A program made the position numbers and the translations under genes. The notes under the pieces were generated by a model, which saw only the letters and a program-made list of their open reading frames with translations, ran no database searches and was not told the DNA's origin. From DGNJ01 sp002388905 (lineage in GTDB: Bacteria; Pseudomonadota; Gammaproteobacteria; Pseudomonadales; Porticoccaceae): a DNA stretch of 64,000 nt. This document shows positions 17,661 to 27,247 of the stretch, in pieces (position 1 is the first letter of the stretch; every line of letters begins with the position of its first letter). The stretch covers positions 89,158 to 153,157 of the forward strand of contig DAITSJ010000006.1 in assembly GCA_036843405.1 (NCBI GenBank). The letters run 5' to 3'.

Positions 17661-18965
17661 TTAGTATGATCCGCATTCGTTTGCCTCACAACGACCGGCG
17701 TTTACAGATGCGTCTTGAGTCGATCCCACGGCTTCCGATTGCGCCTTTGTGGGTAGCCCCAGCGTCAGTACAAGCATAATGGCGACACCGCCACCCACCA
17801 TTAAGATCAGGAGCCACTGATCGTATGTACCGAATCGATCGAAACCAAAGCCGGCGAAAGTGGAGCCAACTGCCGTAGCGACACCGTAAGCGCCCCCCAG
17901 CACGGCATACATCAATCCGTACGCCTTGAGGCCGAAATACCGGCTGATCAGGTAAGCCACTGCATCGACCTCGGCACCAAGACACAATCCAGCCAGAATG
18001 CTAGCGCCAATTGCCAGGGGATAGTTGCCATCCAGATGGAGAAGGAGGAATCCGGCAACAGGAATAAGGCCGAAGGCAACGGCGGACACGAAGCGGGGAT
18101 CGAAGAGATCGTATAACATCCCCATTGTGAGACGGCCGACAATCATTGACGGGCCAACGAAAAACGCCATGGACGCGGCCTGCGCCGGACTGAAGCCTGA
18201 ATCGATAAGCATGGGCTGGATGTGGACAAGATAAGTACCTGCCGCAAGAGCCACCAGTACAAAAGCGGCCAGCATCTGCCAGAAGTGCCTGCGGACTACG
18301 GCCTCGCGGAAGCTGTATCCCGGCAATTGTTTTGGCGCAACACTGACACCGGCACCGGAACCTACTGAATCCAGATCCCGGAAATAGCGCAGGGTCGGGA
18401 TGAACATCAGAATCGCACCGGTAACGCCAACCACCGGAAATATCCAGCTGACGCCCACCAGGCCAAGTAATGCCACGATAATGGAGGGTGTGATCGCCAC
18501 CATCAATCCGCCGCTGGTCAGAGTCAGAGCAAGGGCCATTCCCCGCTGTGCCTCAAACCATTTGACGATGCCACCGGTCCAGATAACAGCAGACACACTG
18601 GCGGCAAGCATCGCAAAAACCACACAGGCCGCATACCAAGTCCAGAGCTGCGGCCCCGCCAGGCCCAGCAGTGAAAAGCCAATGGCGAACAGCCAGACAC
18701 CACAGAGCGCGATCGGGCGCATACCAAACCGATCGGCAAGTCCACCCGCGACGATACTGGCGACCAGGTTGATGCCCATGATCAATGTCAAACCAAAGGC
18801 AATCTCACCCCGGCTCCAATCATAGGCCTTTTGAAGGTGAGGGATCATCGCCCCGATAAAGTGCGAATAAATACTGCCAATGGCGATGCCGAGCGCTGCA
18901 GCCAGCACGACTCCCCAGCCCCTTTGCCACTCGACAATCCCCCTACCCTTTGGGTTGGCTTTCAT
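17661..18965 (-). CDS. MFS transporter (MFS2), paralogue of MFS1
   Basis: A 434-residue carrier with 12 predicted helices and clear co-ancestry with MFS1: the segments GWGVVLAAALGIA, YDWSRGEIAFGLTLIMGIN and VHIQPMLIDSGFSPAQAAS recur nearly unchanged. The helix 2-3 motif is GGLADRFGMRPIALCG. The ATG at 18965 is preferred over an upstream TTG at 19004 because it gives the same N-terminal length as MFS1. It starts the short MFS2-CMD1 unit and is separated from P450a by a terminator. It probably carries a related organic acid or hydrophobic intermediate. Confidence 0.88.
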   Translation of the reverse strand: MKANPKGRGIVEWQRGWGVVLAAALGIAIGSIYSHFIGAMIPHLQKAYDWSRGEIAFGLTLIMGINLVASIVAGGLADRFGMRPIALCGVWLFAIGFSLLGLAGPQLWTWYAACVVFAMLAASVSAVIWTGGIVKWFEAQRGMALALTLTSGGLMVAITPSIIVALLGLVGVSWIFPVVGVTGAILMFIPTLRYFRDLDSVGSGAGVSVAPKQLPGYSFREAVVRRHFWQMLAAFVLVALAAGTYLVHIQPMLIDSGFSPAQAASMAFFVGPSMIVGRLTMGMLYDLFDPRFVSAVAFGLIPVAGFLLLHLDGNYPLAIGASILAGLCLGAEVDAVAYLISRYFGLKAYGLMYAVLGGAYGVATAVGSTFAGFGFDRFGTYDQWLLILMVGGGVAIMLVLTLGLPTKAQSEAVGSTQDASVNAGRCEANECGSY

Positions 18966-19142
18966 AACACTCACTGAATGATAAATTTCCAGGTTACCGG
19001 GCAACCGGTTTGCAGAAGGCCAATTTCAGCATCGGCGATCATGCGCCGTTATGGAAGCTTACTTTCCGGCCAAGAAACCCGGTTTTATCGGCTTCTGCTC
19101 ATTAGCATGGTGCCGGGTATCGTTGATTGTTCAGATTTGAGG

Positions 19143-19182
19143 AAAAGATCGCGGCCGCCGGAAAGCGCAGGCGGCCACGATC
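19143..19182 (-). terminator. Terminator of the TBDR2-SDR2-P450a unit
   Basis: A 13-bp inverted repeat with one mismatch (19147-19159 with 19170-19182, loop of 10) is followed on the minus strand by a short T run (TTTTCC). It lies 51 bases past the P450a stop. The stem is very GC-rich, so it should terminate despite the short T tract. Confidence 0.65.
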
Positions 19183-19232
19183 CTGGATCCCAAAAAAAGC
19201 AAACGGAACTGTTTCACTTGCTGCCCTGTAAC

Positions 19233-20450
19233 TCAGGCAAGCAAGGGAACCTTGATCCGATGCCTGGACCTGGGTGTCGTTTCCCACACACCGCTAGACT
19301 CGGGATCGAGTCGTAACGATGGATAACGATTCGCCATTTCCACGACGATTTTGGGAAGGATCATTCTGGTTATCGCGTTTCCGATACAGACATGGGTGCC
19401 ATTGCCAAACGCCAGATGCCGATTTTCCTCACGATCAATATTAAACTCGAGCGGATTTTCGAATTGGTCCGGATCGCGGTTGGCCATGGAAATCATCGTA
19501 TAGACCGGGGTACCTTCGGGTATGGTCCGGCCTCCAACGTCCACATCCTGGGTTGCAAAGCGCATGACCAGGGAAACAGGGGCATCAAGGCGGTAAACCT
19601 CCTCGCAGAATGCCTTGGCCAGGTTTTCATCCTTCCTTATTCTCTCGGCGATATCCGGATACTTTGCCAGGTAATGCATTGACGAGGCTCCCATGGCTGA
19701 GACAGTCGGGACGCCACCGGTAAACAGGACACAAACCATCGCCATCATTTCTGAATCCGACATGGTGCCGCTTTCGCTCGCATTGGCAATCATGCTCAGG
19801 ACGTTCTTCCTGTCCTCCTTGTCGGCATTGGCCAGCACTTCACGCAGGTAGGCCTCGCCCTTCTTCCACCCTTCAATATATTCCTTGGGCTTCGGATCCC
19901 CGGGTTTGAGTTTGTCAAGAAGATAGAAAGTTGCGCCAAATTCAAAAAAGATATGCTGGTCTTCCGCCGGAATACCGAGAAACTCGTCAAACAGGACTTT
20001 CACCGCCAGCGGCCGGCCGATATCCTGCATGCCGTCAAACGGCTTGCCCGGCTCGATATTGTCCACCAACTCTTTAACTACCGAGTCCGTATAATCCGCC
20101 AGCTTTCTCACTCGGCCCGGCGCAAAAGCCACATTGACGACACGTCTCAACCTGTCGTGCTGGGGCGGGTCCGAGTAATTCATTACCGGCATCCCATTGA
20201 AAAAATCCACCCGTTGCATGCCCGGCAGATTAGGAGGTTTAACGCTCGAAAAAAGCTCCCAGTTACCCAGGGCCTGCAGGCACTGATCATATTTTGCGAT
20301 ATAGGCCGAGGGTACGTCACCCTCCATAAGCATAAAGCCCGGAGAGTCGTTGAGCAGTTTCTCGTCGAACGAAATTGGATTGTCCCTGAATTCCTCGCCA
20401 AAGGGATCAAATGATGAAAACTCGAGTTTATTGCTTGCTGAGGCACTCAT
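19233..20450 (-). CDS. Cytochrome P450 (P450a)
   Basis: A 405-residue soluble bacterial P450. The heme-thiolate loop is FGNGTHVCIG with Cys355; the K-helix ExxR is EEVYRLD. In the I-helix the usual acid-Thr pair is changed: the segment reads FTGGVPTVSAMG, keeping the Thr but with Pro where Asp/Glu is normal, which may alter O2 activation or proton delivery. AAGGAG precedes the ATG at 20450 by 8 bases, so the upstream in-frame extension to 20519 was rejected. It is third in a TBDR2-SDR2-P450a series, implying hydroxylation of the imported compound. It needs a ferredoxin and reductase that are not in the window. Confidence 0.92.
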   Translation of the reverse strand: MSASASNKLEFSSFDPFGEEFRDNPISFDEKLLNDSPGFMLMEGDVPSAYIAKYDQCLQALGNWELFSSVKPPNLPGMQRVDFFNGMPVMNYSDPPQHDRLRRVVNVAFAPGRVRKLADYTDSVVKELVDNIEPGKPFDGMQDIGRPLAVKVLFDEFLGIPAEDQHIFFEFGATFYLLDKLKPGDPKPKEYIEGWKKGEAYLREVLANADKEDRKNVLSMIANASESGTMSDSEMMAMVCVLFTGGVPTVSAMGASSMHYLAKYPDIAERIRKDENLAKAFCEEVYRLDAPVSLVMRFATQDVDVGGRTIPEGTPVYTMISMANRDPDQFENPLEFNIDREENRHLAFGNGTHVCIGNAITRMILPKIVVEMANRYPSLRLDPESSGVWETTPRSRHRIKVPLLA

Positions 20451-20556
20451 AATAAAACTCCTTGGGTTCCTGCCAGTGAGACCAATCGCGCCCGTCACCG
20501 GCTGAAAAAACATTTGCAAATGGCTACCAATCTGGCAGTGCTTCCGGGCTCGCTTG

Positions 20557-21393
20557 CTAACCGCGCTGGATCAATGCCGCGTGGATACCGCCGTCGACAA
20601 GGAGGTCCGTTCCCGTGATAAAAGACGCCTTTTCGGACAATAAAAATTCGACCCCGTCGGCGATTTCGTGCATATTCCCCTGCCGTTTAAGAGGGGTCGC
20701 GTCCAGAAGGTCGAACTTCATCGGTTGGTTTTTGAACTCCAGATCCCCCATGGGTGTCGAGATCAGCCCCGGAGACAGGGAAACAATTCTTGCTCTTTTT
20801 TCGCCCCAGGCGGGCGCCAGACGCCGTACCATCTCGTTCAGCGCCTTCTTCGACAACTGATAACTCAGAGTGGGGTTGAGCTCTTCGCCCAGTACTGATT
20901 CGAGCTGGCCGATCAGGTCATCGGACAACGGCGATGACAGAGTCTCCGACACCTGCTCATAATTGGCCACCATATGGCCCGCCAGGGAGGAAATAAAAAC
21001 CGCTGCGCTCCCCGCCCCGGCATGGGGAAGGAGGTGCCTGGCCACCAGGGCCGGCCCCCGCAAATTGACGGCCATGATGGTTTGCCAGTCGGCCATGCTG
21101 GGCGAAAGCCCGGCCACGTGGGCGAGGGACCGGAATCCACCGTCCTGCTCCACGGTACTGGCCAGGTCGGAAACCGAGGTTTCGTCCGTGACATCGAGTT
21201 TTTGAGTCTGCACGAGATAGCCAGTGCTGCCCAGGTCCGCTTTTACAGAATCCAACCTGGCCTGATCGATATCGGCGATCAGAAGCCTGTGGTGCTGACC
21301 CAATCTCCTCGCAACGGCCAGCCCCATGCCCCCGGCGCCAATGACGACACAAAGCGGCAGGTCGGGCCATGCATGCAATCTGGGATCGTCCAA
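20557..21393 (-). CDS. SDR family oxidoreductase (SDR2)
   Basis: A 278-residue short-chain dehydrogenase with GAGGMGLAVA as the cofactor motif, LIADID after strand 2 (NAD preference), SSLAGH and YQLSK as the active site, and SLSPGLISTPMG. An insertion between the catalytic Ser and Tyr (about 45 residues, ANYEQVSETLSSPLSDD...) is longer than usual and is typical of 3-alpha-hydroxysteroid-dehydrogenase-like SDRs. The first codon is TTG, backed by AAGGAG 6 bases upstream. It lies 61 bases after TBDR2 and 106 before P450a. Confidence 0.88.
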   Translation of the reverse strand: MDDPRLHAWPDLPLCVVIGAGGMGLAVARRLGQHHRLLIADIDQARLDSVKADLGSTGYLVQTQKLDVTDETSVSDLASTVEQDGGFRSLAHVAGLSPSMADWQTIMAVNLRGPALVARHLLPHAGAGSAAVFISSLAGHMVANYEQVSETLSSPLSDDLIGQLESVLGEELNPTLSYQLSKKALNEMVRRLAPAWGEKRARIVSLSPGLISTPMGDLEFKNQPMKFDLLDATPLKRQGNMHEIADGVEFLLSEKASFITGTDLLVDGGIHAALIQRG

Positions 21394-21454
21394 GGTTCAC
21401 TCCTTCGATAGGAAAAAGCCATGGCGATATTCGAATCGCCATGGCCCAGTGGCT

Positions 21455-23857
21455 TTAGAAATTGTAGCGTACTTCCGCGCCCCACATCCGCGGGGGACCG
21501 AAAATACCGGCGTTAAAGCCTAATATCTGGCCGGTAATGGAACCGGTGGCAATGAACTCTTCGTCGAAGGCATTATTCACCCAGACGGCGAGATCGACTG
21601 AGGGCGAGAAAGCTCCTTCGAAATCCACCCGGAAATTAGTCCTTTCATACCCCGGAATGAGCCAGTTACCCGCAAAGGTTCTATCATCCGTCCAGTAATA
21701 ATCGCCCCTGAGGGTAACGTTCTGCAGAGACTGATTATCAACCGGAATGGTGTAGGCAACCGATGCCGTCGCGGTCTTTTCCGCCACAAACTCGAACCGG
21801 ATCTCATTCGCGGCGCCGATATAAGGCGCCAGCGCGGCAGGCTTGTTAAAGGTATCGGTTTCCACATCCAGGTAACTACCCGACAGTCGAATATTCAGGT
21901 TTTCGATGGGGACAATGGTCAGTTCGACATCGGCACCGGAAATTTTCGAATCACCCTGGTTGATCATCAGGGTATTGCCCGCCGGATCATCTCCGGGGGT
22001 ACAGGTGCCATCCGGCGAAGTGGGCGGAGGTACCGGTTGTCCCGGGTTGGCCGCCTGGACCGCTGCGCAATTAGCGGCGGTTGTGACCCCGCTGACGGGC
22101 GCCTGCACGTCTTTTCCCTTCATCGCGAACGCGGAAATATTGGTACGCAACGCTACGTCGCCAAGTGTCCAGTCGGAACGCAAACCAACTTCGACATCGG
22201 TAACGGTTTCCGGCTCAAAGGACTGGAACTCTGCCAGCCGACCGCTTAAGCTCGGCGAGTTGATGCCACCGGCGCGATACCCGTGCCTGGAGACGATATA
22301 GGCAAAATGGTCGGGGTTGATTTGCCAGTTCAATCCCACGGACCAGGTGGTTTCCTCGGATTCCGAGCTGGTAACAGCCGCGCCGGTCAACTGCGAAGTA
22401 TCATTATTTTCGCAGGCGCTAAGATCAACGTTCGTGGAATCGTCAAATCCGGTGCCGGTGCAGGATTCAATATCATCCCAGGTGTGGCGAACACCGACTT
22501 CGAAGTCCAGGCCATCGACAAAGGCACTCAGATCATAGGTGCCGTGAGCGTACAGGGCCTTGCTTTCTTCCGTGGTAAAGTTAAACGCAGTTGGTCTTCC
22601 CGAGGTACCGGCCACGGCAGCAAACGCCACCCAATCGGCCTGGGGCCCGGTGGGTTCCGCCTCCAGCCAGAAGGCACCCACCTGCCAGTCGAGCTTGTCG
22701 TTCAAGGCCAGCCCTTTCAGCTGTATCTCGTTACTGTACTGCTCCAGTTCCCGCCGGAAGCGGCTCTTGATGTATTCAACGGGAGTCCCTGCAGGAAAAG
22801 CACCGGACCCGTCAGCGGTCAGCACCCGGAGACCGTCGGAATTATTAAGAGTATTCAGCTCGATATCCCGGTAACCGAAGATATTCACCAGGGTGAGATC
22901 GCCCAACTGGATCTCGGTGCGGTTGTTGATAATCACCTTGTCGGTAGTCGAAAAGGAACCGCGAGTGGTAAATACATCTCTCGGGCCACGGGCATTTTGC
23001 CCGGCGACCGCGGCTGCAAGATCGGTGTCAAGCCCGAATATTGTAGGCAAAAAGGCACCGGGGATATGTTCCACCGGCACGATGCCGTCATTGTTGTAAT
23101 CGGTTTCGGTAATGTCGTAAATCAGGGTGTTGGAGATATTTTCCGTAGGCGTCCACAGTAGCGAAGCCCGAAAACCCGACCAGTCCGAGTTATCGACCTC
23201 TCGGCCAAAGGCGAGATCATCGGTGTAGCCGTCGCGTTTGTTGATGACCCCTGCCAGGCGAATAGCCAACTTGTCCTGAACCAATGGCACGTTGACCGCC
23301 CCTTCGTACTTACGCAGGCTGTACTCGCCAACCGAAAGGTTCAGGTAGCCTTCGAACTCATGGGACGGTGCCGCCGCCTCGAACAGAATAGCGCCGCCGA
23401 TGGTATTGCGGCCAAAGAGGGTACCCTGTGGCCCCTTCAACACCTGTACCGACGCCAGGTCGTATTGCGGAATATAGCTGCCGTTATTGGGTTCCGGTAC
23501 CTCGCCAAAGTAGGAAACCACGCCGGGAGACATAGTGCCGCTCAAGGCCTTGGATATCCCCCGGATCTGATAAACCGGGTTAGCGCGCGTTCCGGAGCCG
23601 GAAAGGTGTACACCCGGTGTCGCCTGCTGGATATCCTCCATATCGGTAATGCCGCGCTTGCGGATTTCCTCGGCATCGAAGGCGGTTACTGTTACCGGGA
23701 CAGACTGGAGGCTTTCCTCTGCTCTCCGGGCGGTCACGACAATCTCTTGTAGCGAGCTCGCTCCCTCCTGAGCCATGCCGGCCGTGCCGGCCGTTGCCGC
23801 GAGAATCGCCAGTGGTAGCGAATAGAGCTTCGCCGGTTTTCTATCTTGGCTGGACAT
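21455..23857 (-). CDS. TonB-dependent receptor (TBDR2)
   Basis: An 800-residue outer-membrane receptor. It has a signal sequence ending near GTAGMAQE, a TonB-box-like EIVVTARRAEES, a plug with VQVLKGPQGTLFGRNTIGGA and a barrel ending in the aromatic residue of VRYNF. The Cys pairs in two barrel loops (SCTGTG, ACENND; NCAAVQ, GTCTPGD) could form disulfides outside the cell. Start ATG 23857 follows GAGGGGG; a TTG at 23875 was rejected. It is the first gene of TBDR2-SDR2-P450a and is divergent from TetR1, with two operator-like repeats in between. It probably imports the P450a/SDR2 substrate. Confidence 0.92.
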   Translation of the reverse strand: MSSQDRKPAKLYSLPLAILAATAGTAGMAQEGASSLQEIVVTARRAEESLQSVPVTVTAFDAEEIRKRGITDMEDIQQATPGVHLSGSGTRANPVYQIRGISKALSGTMSPGVVSYFGEVPEPNNGSYIPQYDLASVQVLKGPQGTLFGRNTIGGAILFEAAAPSHEFEGYLNLSVGEYSLRKYEGAVNVPLVQDKLAIRLAGVINKRDGYTDDLAFGREVDNSDWSGFRASLLWTPTENISNTLIYDITETDYNNDGIVPVEHIPGAFLPTIFGLDTDLAAAVAGQNARGPRDVFTTRGSFSTTDKVIINNRTEIQLGDLTLVNIFGYRDIELNTLNNSDGLRVLTADGSGAFPAGTPVEYIKSRFRRELEQYSNEIQLKGLALNDKLDWQVGAFWLEAEPTGPQADWVAFAAVAGTSGRPTAFNFTTEESKALYAHGTYDLSAFVDGLDFEVGVRHTWDDIESCTGTGFDDSTNVDLSACENNDTSQLTGAAVTSSESEETTWSVGLNWQINPDHFAYIVSRHGYRAGGINSPSLSGRLAEFQSFEPETVTDVEVGLRSDWTLGDVALRTNISAFAMKGKDVQAPVSGVTTAANCAAVQAANPGQPVPPPTSPDGTCTPGDDPAGNTLMINQGDSKISGADVELTIVPIENLNIRLSGSYLDVETDTFNKPAALAPYIGAANEIRFEFVAEKTATASVAYTIPVDNQSLQNVTLRGDYYWTDDRTFAGNWLIPGYERTNFRVDFEGAFSPSVDLAVWVNNAFDEEFIATGSITGQILGFNAGIFGPPRMWGAEVRYNF

Positions 23858-23903
23858 ATCTGCCCCCTCTGTCAAGTTATCTGGTTATGAACCCTAAGAT
23901 TTA

Positions 23904-23930
23904 AGTTGCATATTGTCTTGTTATGCAACT
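23904..23930. promoter_or_regulatory. Operator candidate O1 (AGTTRCA-N13-TGYAACT)
   Basis: A 27-bp inverted repeat, AGTTGCA then 13 bases then TGCAACT, is embedded in a longer perfect 10-bp-arm palindrome (23902-23911 with 23923-23932). It is 47 bases before the TBDR2 start, where it would cover the promoter. The same geometry recurs at 23957 and 27248. The natural reading is a TetR1 operator. Confidence 0.7.
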
Positions 23931-23956
23931 TAGGCACACTACCATAGCACCATATG

Positions 23957-23983
23957 AGTTACAATATAATTCGATTTGCAACT
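23957..23983. promoter_or_regulatory. Operator candidate O2 (AGTTRCA-N13-TGYAACT)
   Basis: A second 27-bp repeat: AGTTACA, 13 bases, TGCAACT (one arm mismatch), 53 bases from O1 start to start, about five helical turns. Its left half, AGTTACAATATA, is identical over 12 bases to the operator candidate at 27248. It lies between TBDR2 and TetR1, probably controlling both directions. Confidence 0.65.
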
Positions 23984-24268
23984 TTTTAGACGGAAAGGAA
24001 TCCCATGCCACACTGGCCTCTATATTTTTTTACTATTTTTCGATTAGTTATGAAACGATTACGGCATTTCGGCCTATGCCCGGGAAGAACAAGCATTCTC
24101 ACGACCAGGCGGTTTACCCGTGCGGGCTCAACTGTTGGCACATTGGCTGATATCCTGCCCAAAACCGGATGGCCGGTTGCAGTGGGCCGAGGCGGTAGTG
24201 CAAAGCAAAATTCTGTTAATCTTTGGTCAAGGGAAACAACCGTGGGATCTTTAAAGGAACGCTCAGAA

Positions 24269-24847
24269 ATGGTGAACAAACTGGGACCTAGAGCCCTGAA
24301 AACAAGACAGAGAATTATCAATGCGGCACTGGAGCTGATTGTTGAACACGGCGAAACCGGCGTCAAAATGATTGACATCTGCGACAGGGTCAATATCTCC
24401 AGAACAACGATGTACCGCCACTTCGACAACATTGAGGAGATAATTGAAAATGTTTACCTCAATGTCCGGGAGGATTTCGCCAGGGGACTCGAGGACGCAG
24501 TAAAAAACAATCCCGCCGAAGAGGACAGACTGGACGTGGTCGTCCATTATCTGGGAGACTTTTTTAAAACCGGTCTCATCGTAAAACTGAACCAGACCGA
24601 TCCGAAGTTTCTGAGAAAACTGAGTCTCAAAAATTTCGACGCCAGGGTTGCGCTTTATAAGCGGATACTGGAGCCTTTTTTCCAATTGGTCGAAAAAGAA
24701 AAAGGCGGTAAAATTGACAGGCAGCTTGTCGCCTATTTTATCACCCACTTCTATGCATCGCTGTCGGTATATGGAACCCATTCCATGCCCTATGATATAG
24801 AGACCCTGCTGCGCAAACTTATACGAGGTATAGCTCTGGAATCCTGA
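24269..24847 (+). CDS. TetR family transcriptional regulator (TetR1)
   Basis: A 192-residue repressor-type protein. The N-terminal helix-turn-helix is clear (RIINAALELIVEHGETG, then MIDICDRVNISRTTMYRHF), followed by a ligand-binding all-helical domain. The start at 24269 (MVNKLGPRALKTRQ) gives the normal length and has AAGGA upstream; the open frame extends to 24005 but that part has no protein character and overlaps the promoter zone. It is divergent from TBDR2, with two 27-bp inverted repeats between them, and a third copy stands before the SDR3-LLM1 operon. It likely represses these units until an imported ligand binds. Confidence 0.9.
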   Translation: MVNKLGPRALKTRQRIINAALELIVEHGETGVKMIDICDRVNISRTTMYRHFDNIEEIIENVYLNVREDFARGLEDAVKNNPAEEDRLDVVVHYLGDFFKTGLIVKLNQTDPKFLRKLSLKNFDARVALYKRILEPFFQLVEKEKGGKIDRQLVAYFITHFYASLSVYGTHSMPYDIETLLRKLIRGIALES

Positions 24848-25046
24848 AATACCGGGCTTGGATGGGCAGCGGTTGCTCCATTGGTCTGTTCATCTTGCGA
24901 AATATTCACCAAGCGACAAGAACTGAAGCCTCTCTCCGCCGATCCAAGAGGTTGACTCGATCCACCGGAAAGGCACAGTTCCGTCCACTCTTCTTACCAG
25001 GACAAACAGGACCCCTTGACTGATTCTTTTTCGCTGTTTGAGGACA

Positions 25047-26141
25047 TCAGGCGGGAGGCACCTCTCCCGCGGCTTCGGCAATCACCCTGAATGCATCGAG
25101 ATTTTCTTCTATCGGCTCGCGGGTCAGCTGATCGCCATAGCGCACCACCAGCCCTGTAATGCCGCTGTCCAGCCAGGGCCTGATTCTCTCTCGGATTCGA
25201 TCAAGGGGACCCACAAGCCAGGCGTCATCGATATATTCATCCGGTACGGCATTAATGGATGCCTCCCATAATTTCGGCTCCAGGAGGTTTGCCCCTTGCA
25301 CCACCTGTGCTTCCGCATCGGCGTCGCCGCGGATTTCCTCCAACCGGTTAGCAAGATCCTCATAACCCCGGGCCACCATGAACTCCCGTTGCATTTTTGC
25401 CCAGGTCACCACATATTCCTTGAACGGCCGCATGGCGGCCTTGACATCGTTGTCGACAATCACATCGACATGTGCCCAGATATCGAGATCATCCAGCGAC
25501 TTGCCATTCCCTGCCCGTTCCAGGCCTTTTCGAAGCAAGGGCAGTACACCGGGCAAGCTGCCGGGCGGCAAATTGGGGGGCATCCAGCCATCGCCGATTT
25601 CGGCAGCCAGCGCGATCATTTGAGGGCCGGAAGCGGCTATGATAACGGGAATTTCAGCGAGCGGCTCGATCCCCAGCCTGGCGGGCTTTACGCCGTGGGC
25701 ACCTGGGCCACGGTAGGGAGCAGACAGGACTTTGCCCACATGATCGATGACTTCACCGGCGAGCCCCTGGCGCAATATGGCGACGAAATCACGCATCCGG
25801 TTCACGGGGCTACCCCAGGGCATACCGTGGTGACCTTCACACATCGGCGGGCTACCGCTGCCGACTCCGGCTATGACACGCCCTCCCCCCGCCAGATGGT
25901 CCAGGGTGAGCAAACCCAACGCGGTCATGGCCGGCGACCTTCCTGTTACCTCAATAATACGAGAACCCAATTTCAGGTGCTCGGTATGTCCCGCGACATA
26001 ACCAAGCACCGCGGTGGCGTCGGAGAAGCCCTCGGCCGTAAAGACGGCATCATAGCCAAGTCGCTCGGAGAGCTGGATGCGCTCCAGCGGAGGATTGACA
26101 ACCCTGTCCTGCCAGCGTATTTCCGTAGCGAGCTTGATCAT
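25047..26141 (-). CDS. LLM class flavin-dependent oxidoreductase (LLM1)
   Basis: A 364-residue luciferase-like monooxygenase/F420-dependent reductase. The barrel begins IKLATEIRWQ and includes LGSRIIEVTGRSP, GRVIAGVGSGSP and a late PVIIAASGPQMIALAAEIGDG, typical of the 5,10-methylenetetrahydromethanopterin-reductase-like branch. Such enzymes use FMN or F420 for oxidation, Baeyer-Villiger-type or reduction reactions. AGGGA lies 8 bases before the ATG. It follows SDR3 by 107 bases. The cofactor cannot be decided by sequence reading alone. Confidence 0.87.
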   Translation of the reverse strand: MIKLATEIRWQDRVVNPPLERIQLSERLGYDAVFTAEGFSDATAVLGYVAGHTEHLKLGSRIIEVTGRSPAMTALGLLTLDHLAGGGRVIAGVGSGSPPMCEGHHGMPWGSPVNRMRDFVAILRQGLAGEVIDHVGKVLSAPYRGPGAHGVKPARLGIEPLAEIPVIIAASGPQMIALAAEIGDGWMPPNLPPGSLPGVLPLLRKGLERAGNGKSLDDLDIWAHVDVIVDNDVKAAMRPFKEYVVTWAKMQREFMVARGYEDLANRLEEIRGDADAEAQVVQGANLLEPKLWEASINAVPDEYIDDAWLVGPLDRIRERIRPWLDSGITGLVVRYGDQLTREPIEENLDAFRVIAEAAGEVPPA

Positions 26142-26248
26142 TGTCTATTCCCTATTCCCTTTACTCTCTCCACTCTTCCCAACCATGAGAGCACAACAGA
26201 CCTCATGACACTCGCACGATACCGGCAGGGCCAAATGCGCCGAATCAC

Positions 26249-27019
26249 TCAAGTTGCCATTCTTCCCCCATCGACGAGAAAGTCCGACCCGGTTATATAA
26301 CTGGCGGCATCGGAAGCGAGGAAAAGTGCCATCTGTGCCACTTCGACAGGCTGGCCGGCTCTCTGAATCAGGGCATCGCCAAGCATAACGCCTCGGGCTG
26401 TTGGGTCTTCAAGAAATGGTTTTGTCGCGGGACTTTCAATGACGCCAGGACTGATACTGACTGCCCGGACACCATATTTGGCACCCTCCACCGCAAGCTG
26501 TTTTGTCATGGCGAGGATGGCACCCTTGGCCGCCGAATGTGAGACCTGCGGTGCCGCATGGGTACCGGCATGGCCGGACACTGACGCCGTATTGATGACG
26601 ACACCGCCCTGCTTTATCAGATACTTCCAGGCAAACCGGGTGACGAAAAACACGAGGTCGACTTCATTGCGCATGGTAAAGCGCCAATCGTCGATATCGA
26701 TCTCCCCAAACGGCGCAAACTTTGCTGCCGAGGCGTTGTTGTATACCACATCGATGCGACCGTACAGGCTGGCAGCATCCTCAACCCATGTTTCAGCCTG
26801 TTCGGGGTCTCCCAGGTCTACAGGCGCATAGCCATGCATGGTGCCGCCGGCTTCGGCGACAAGCTTCGAGGTCTCGTTATTTTGCTCGGCATTGATATCG
26901 CATCCGACAACCACCGCGCCGTGCTCGGCAAAGAGCACTGCCGCCGCCCTTCCCTGGCCGCCGCCGGTGCCCGTGATCAGGACCACTTTCCCATCAAGAT
27001 TGAATGGCGGTTTTCCCAT
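26249..27019 (-). CDS. SDR family protein with His at the catalytic Tyr position (SDR3)
   Basis: A 256-residue SDR of otherwise classical form: TGTGGGQGRA cofactor motif, CDIN after strand 2, NNAS, INTASVSGH and C-terminal SYITGSDFLVDGG. At the YxxxK position the sequence is VSHSAAKG, so the catalytic Tyr is His (codon CAT, one transition from TAT). The Lys and Ser are kept. Activity may be changed, or this may belong to a known His-variant SDR subgroup; I cannot verify which. It starts the SDR3-LLM1 operon, with an operator candidate 229 bases upstream. Confidence 0.85.
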   Translation of the reverse strand: MGKPPFNLDGKVVLITGTGGGQGRAAAVLFAEHGAVVVGCDINAEQNNETSKLVAEAGGTMHGYAPVDLGDPEQAETWVEDAASLYGRIDVVYNNASAAKFAPFGEIDIDDWRFTMRNEVDLVFFVTRFAWKYLIKQGGVVINTASVSGHAGTHAAPQVSHSAAKGAILAMTKQLAVEGAKYGVRAVSISPGVIESPATKPFLEDPTARGVMLGDALIQRAGQPVEVAQMALFLASDAASYITGSDFLVDGGRMAT

Positions 27020-27247
27020 AAGTCTGCCCCGGGTTTATATTTATCGGCCTCTTTTCGACCGTATTTTCCAAGAAGAGCATCCGGTTGATATTTAGTCTCT
27101 CGGCCAAGCGCAGGGGTAGGAGAACACGGCGATCTCCTGCCCGTCCCTGACTCTTGCCTGGCAACCAACCCACCTCCCGGTCTGGTGCATTTTTTAAATA
27201 GGAAGATGGATCAAGTACTCACCAGGAGGCTATCAGAGCCCCAATAT

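Noticed and set aside
24005..24268. N-terminal extension of TetR1
   Set aside because: No TetR character, lies in the operator/promoter zone, and a better ribosome site exists at 24269.
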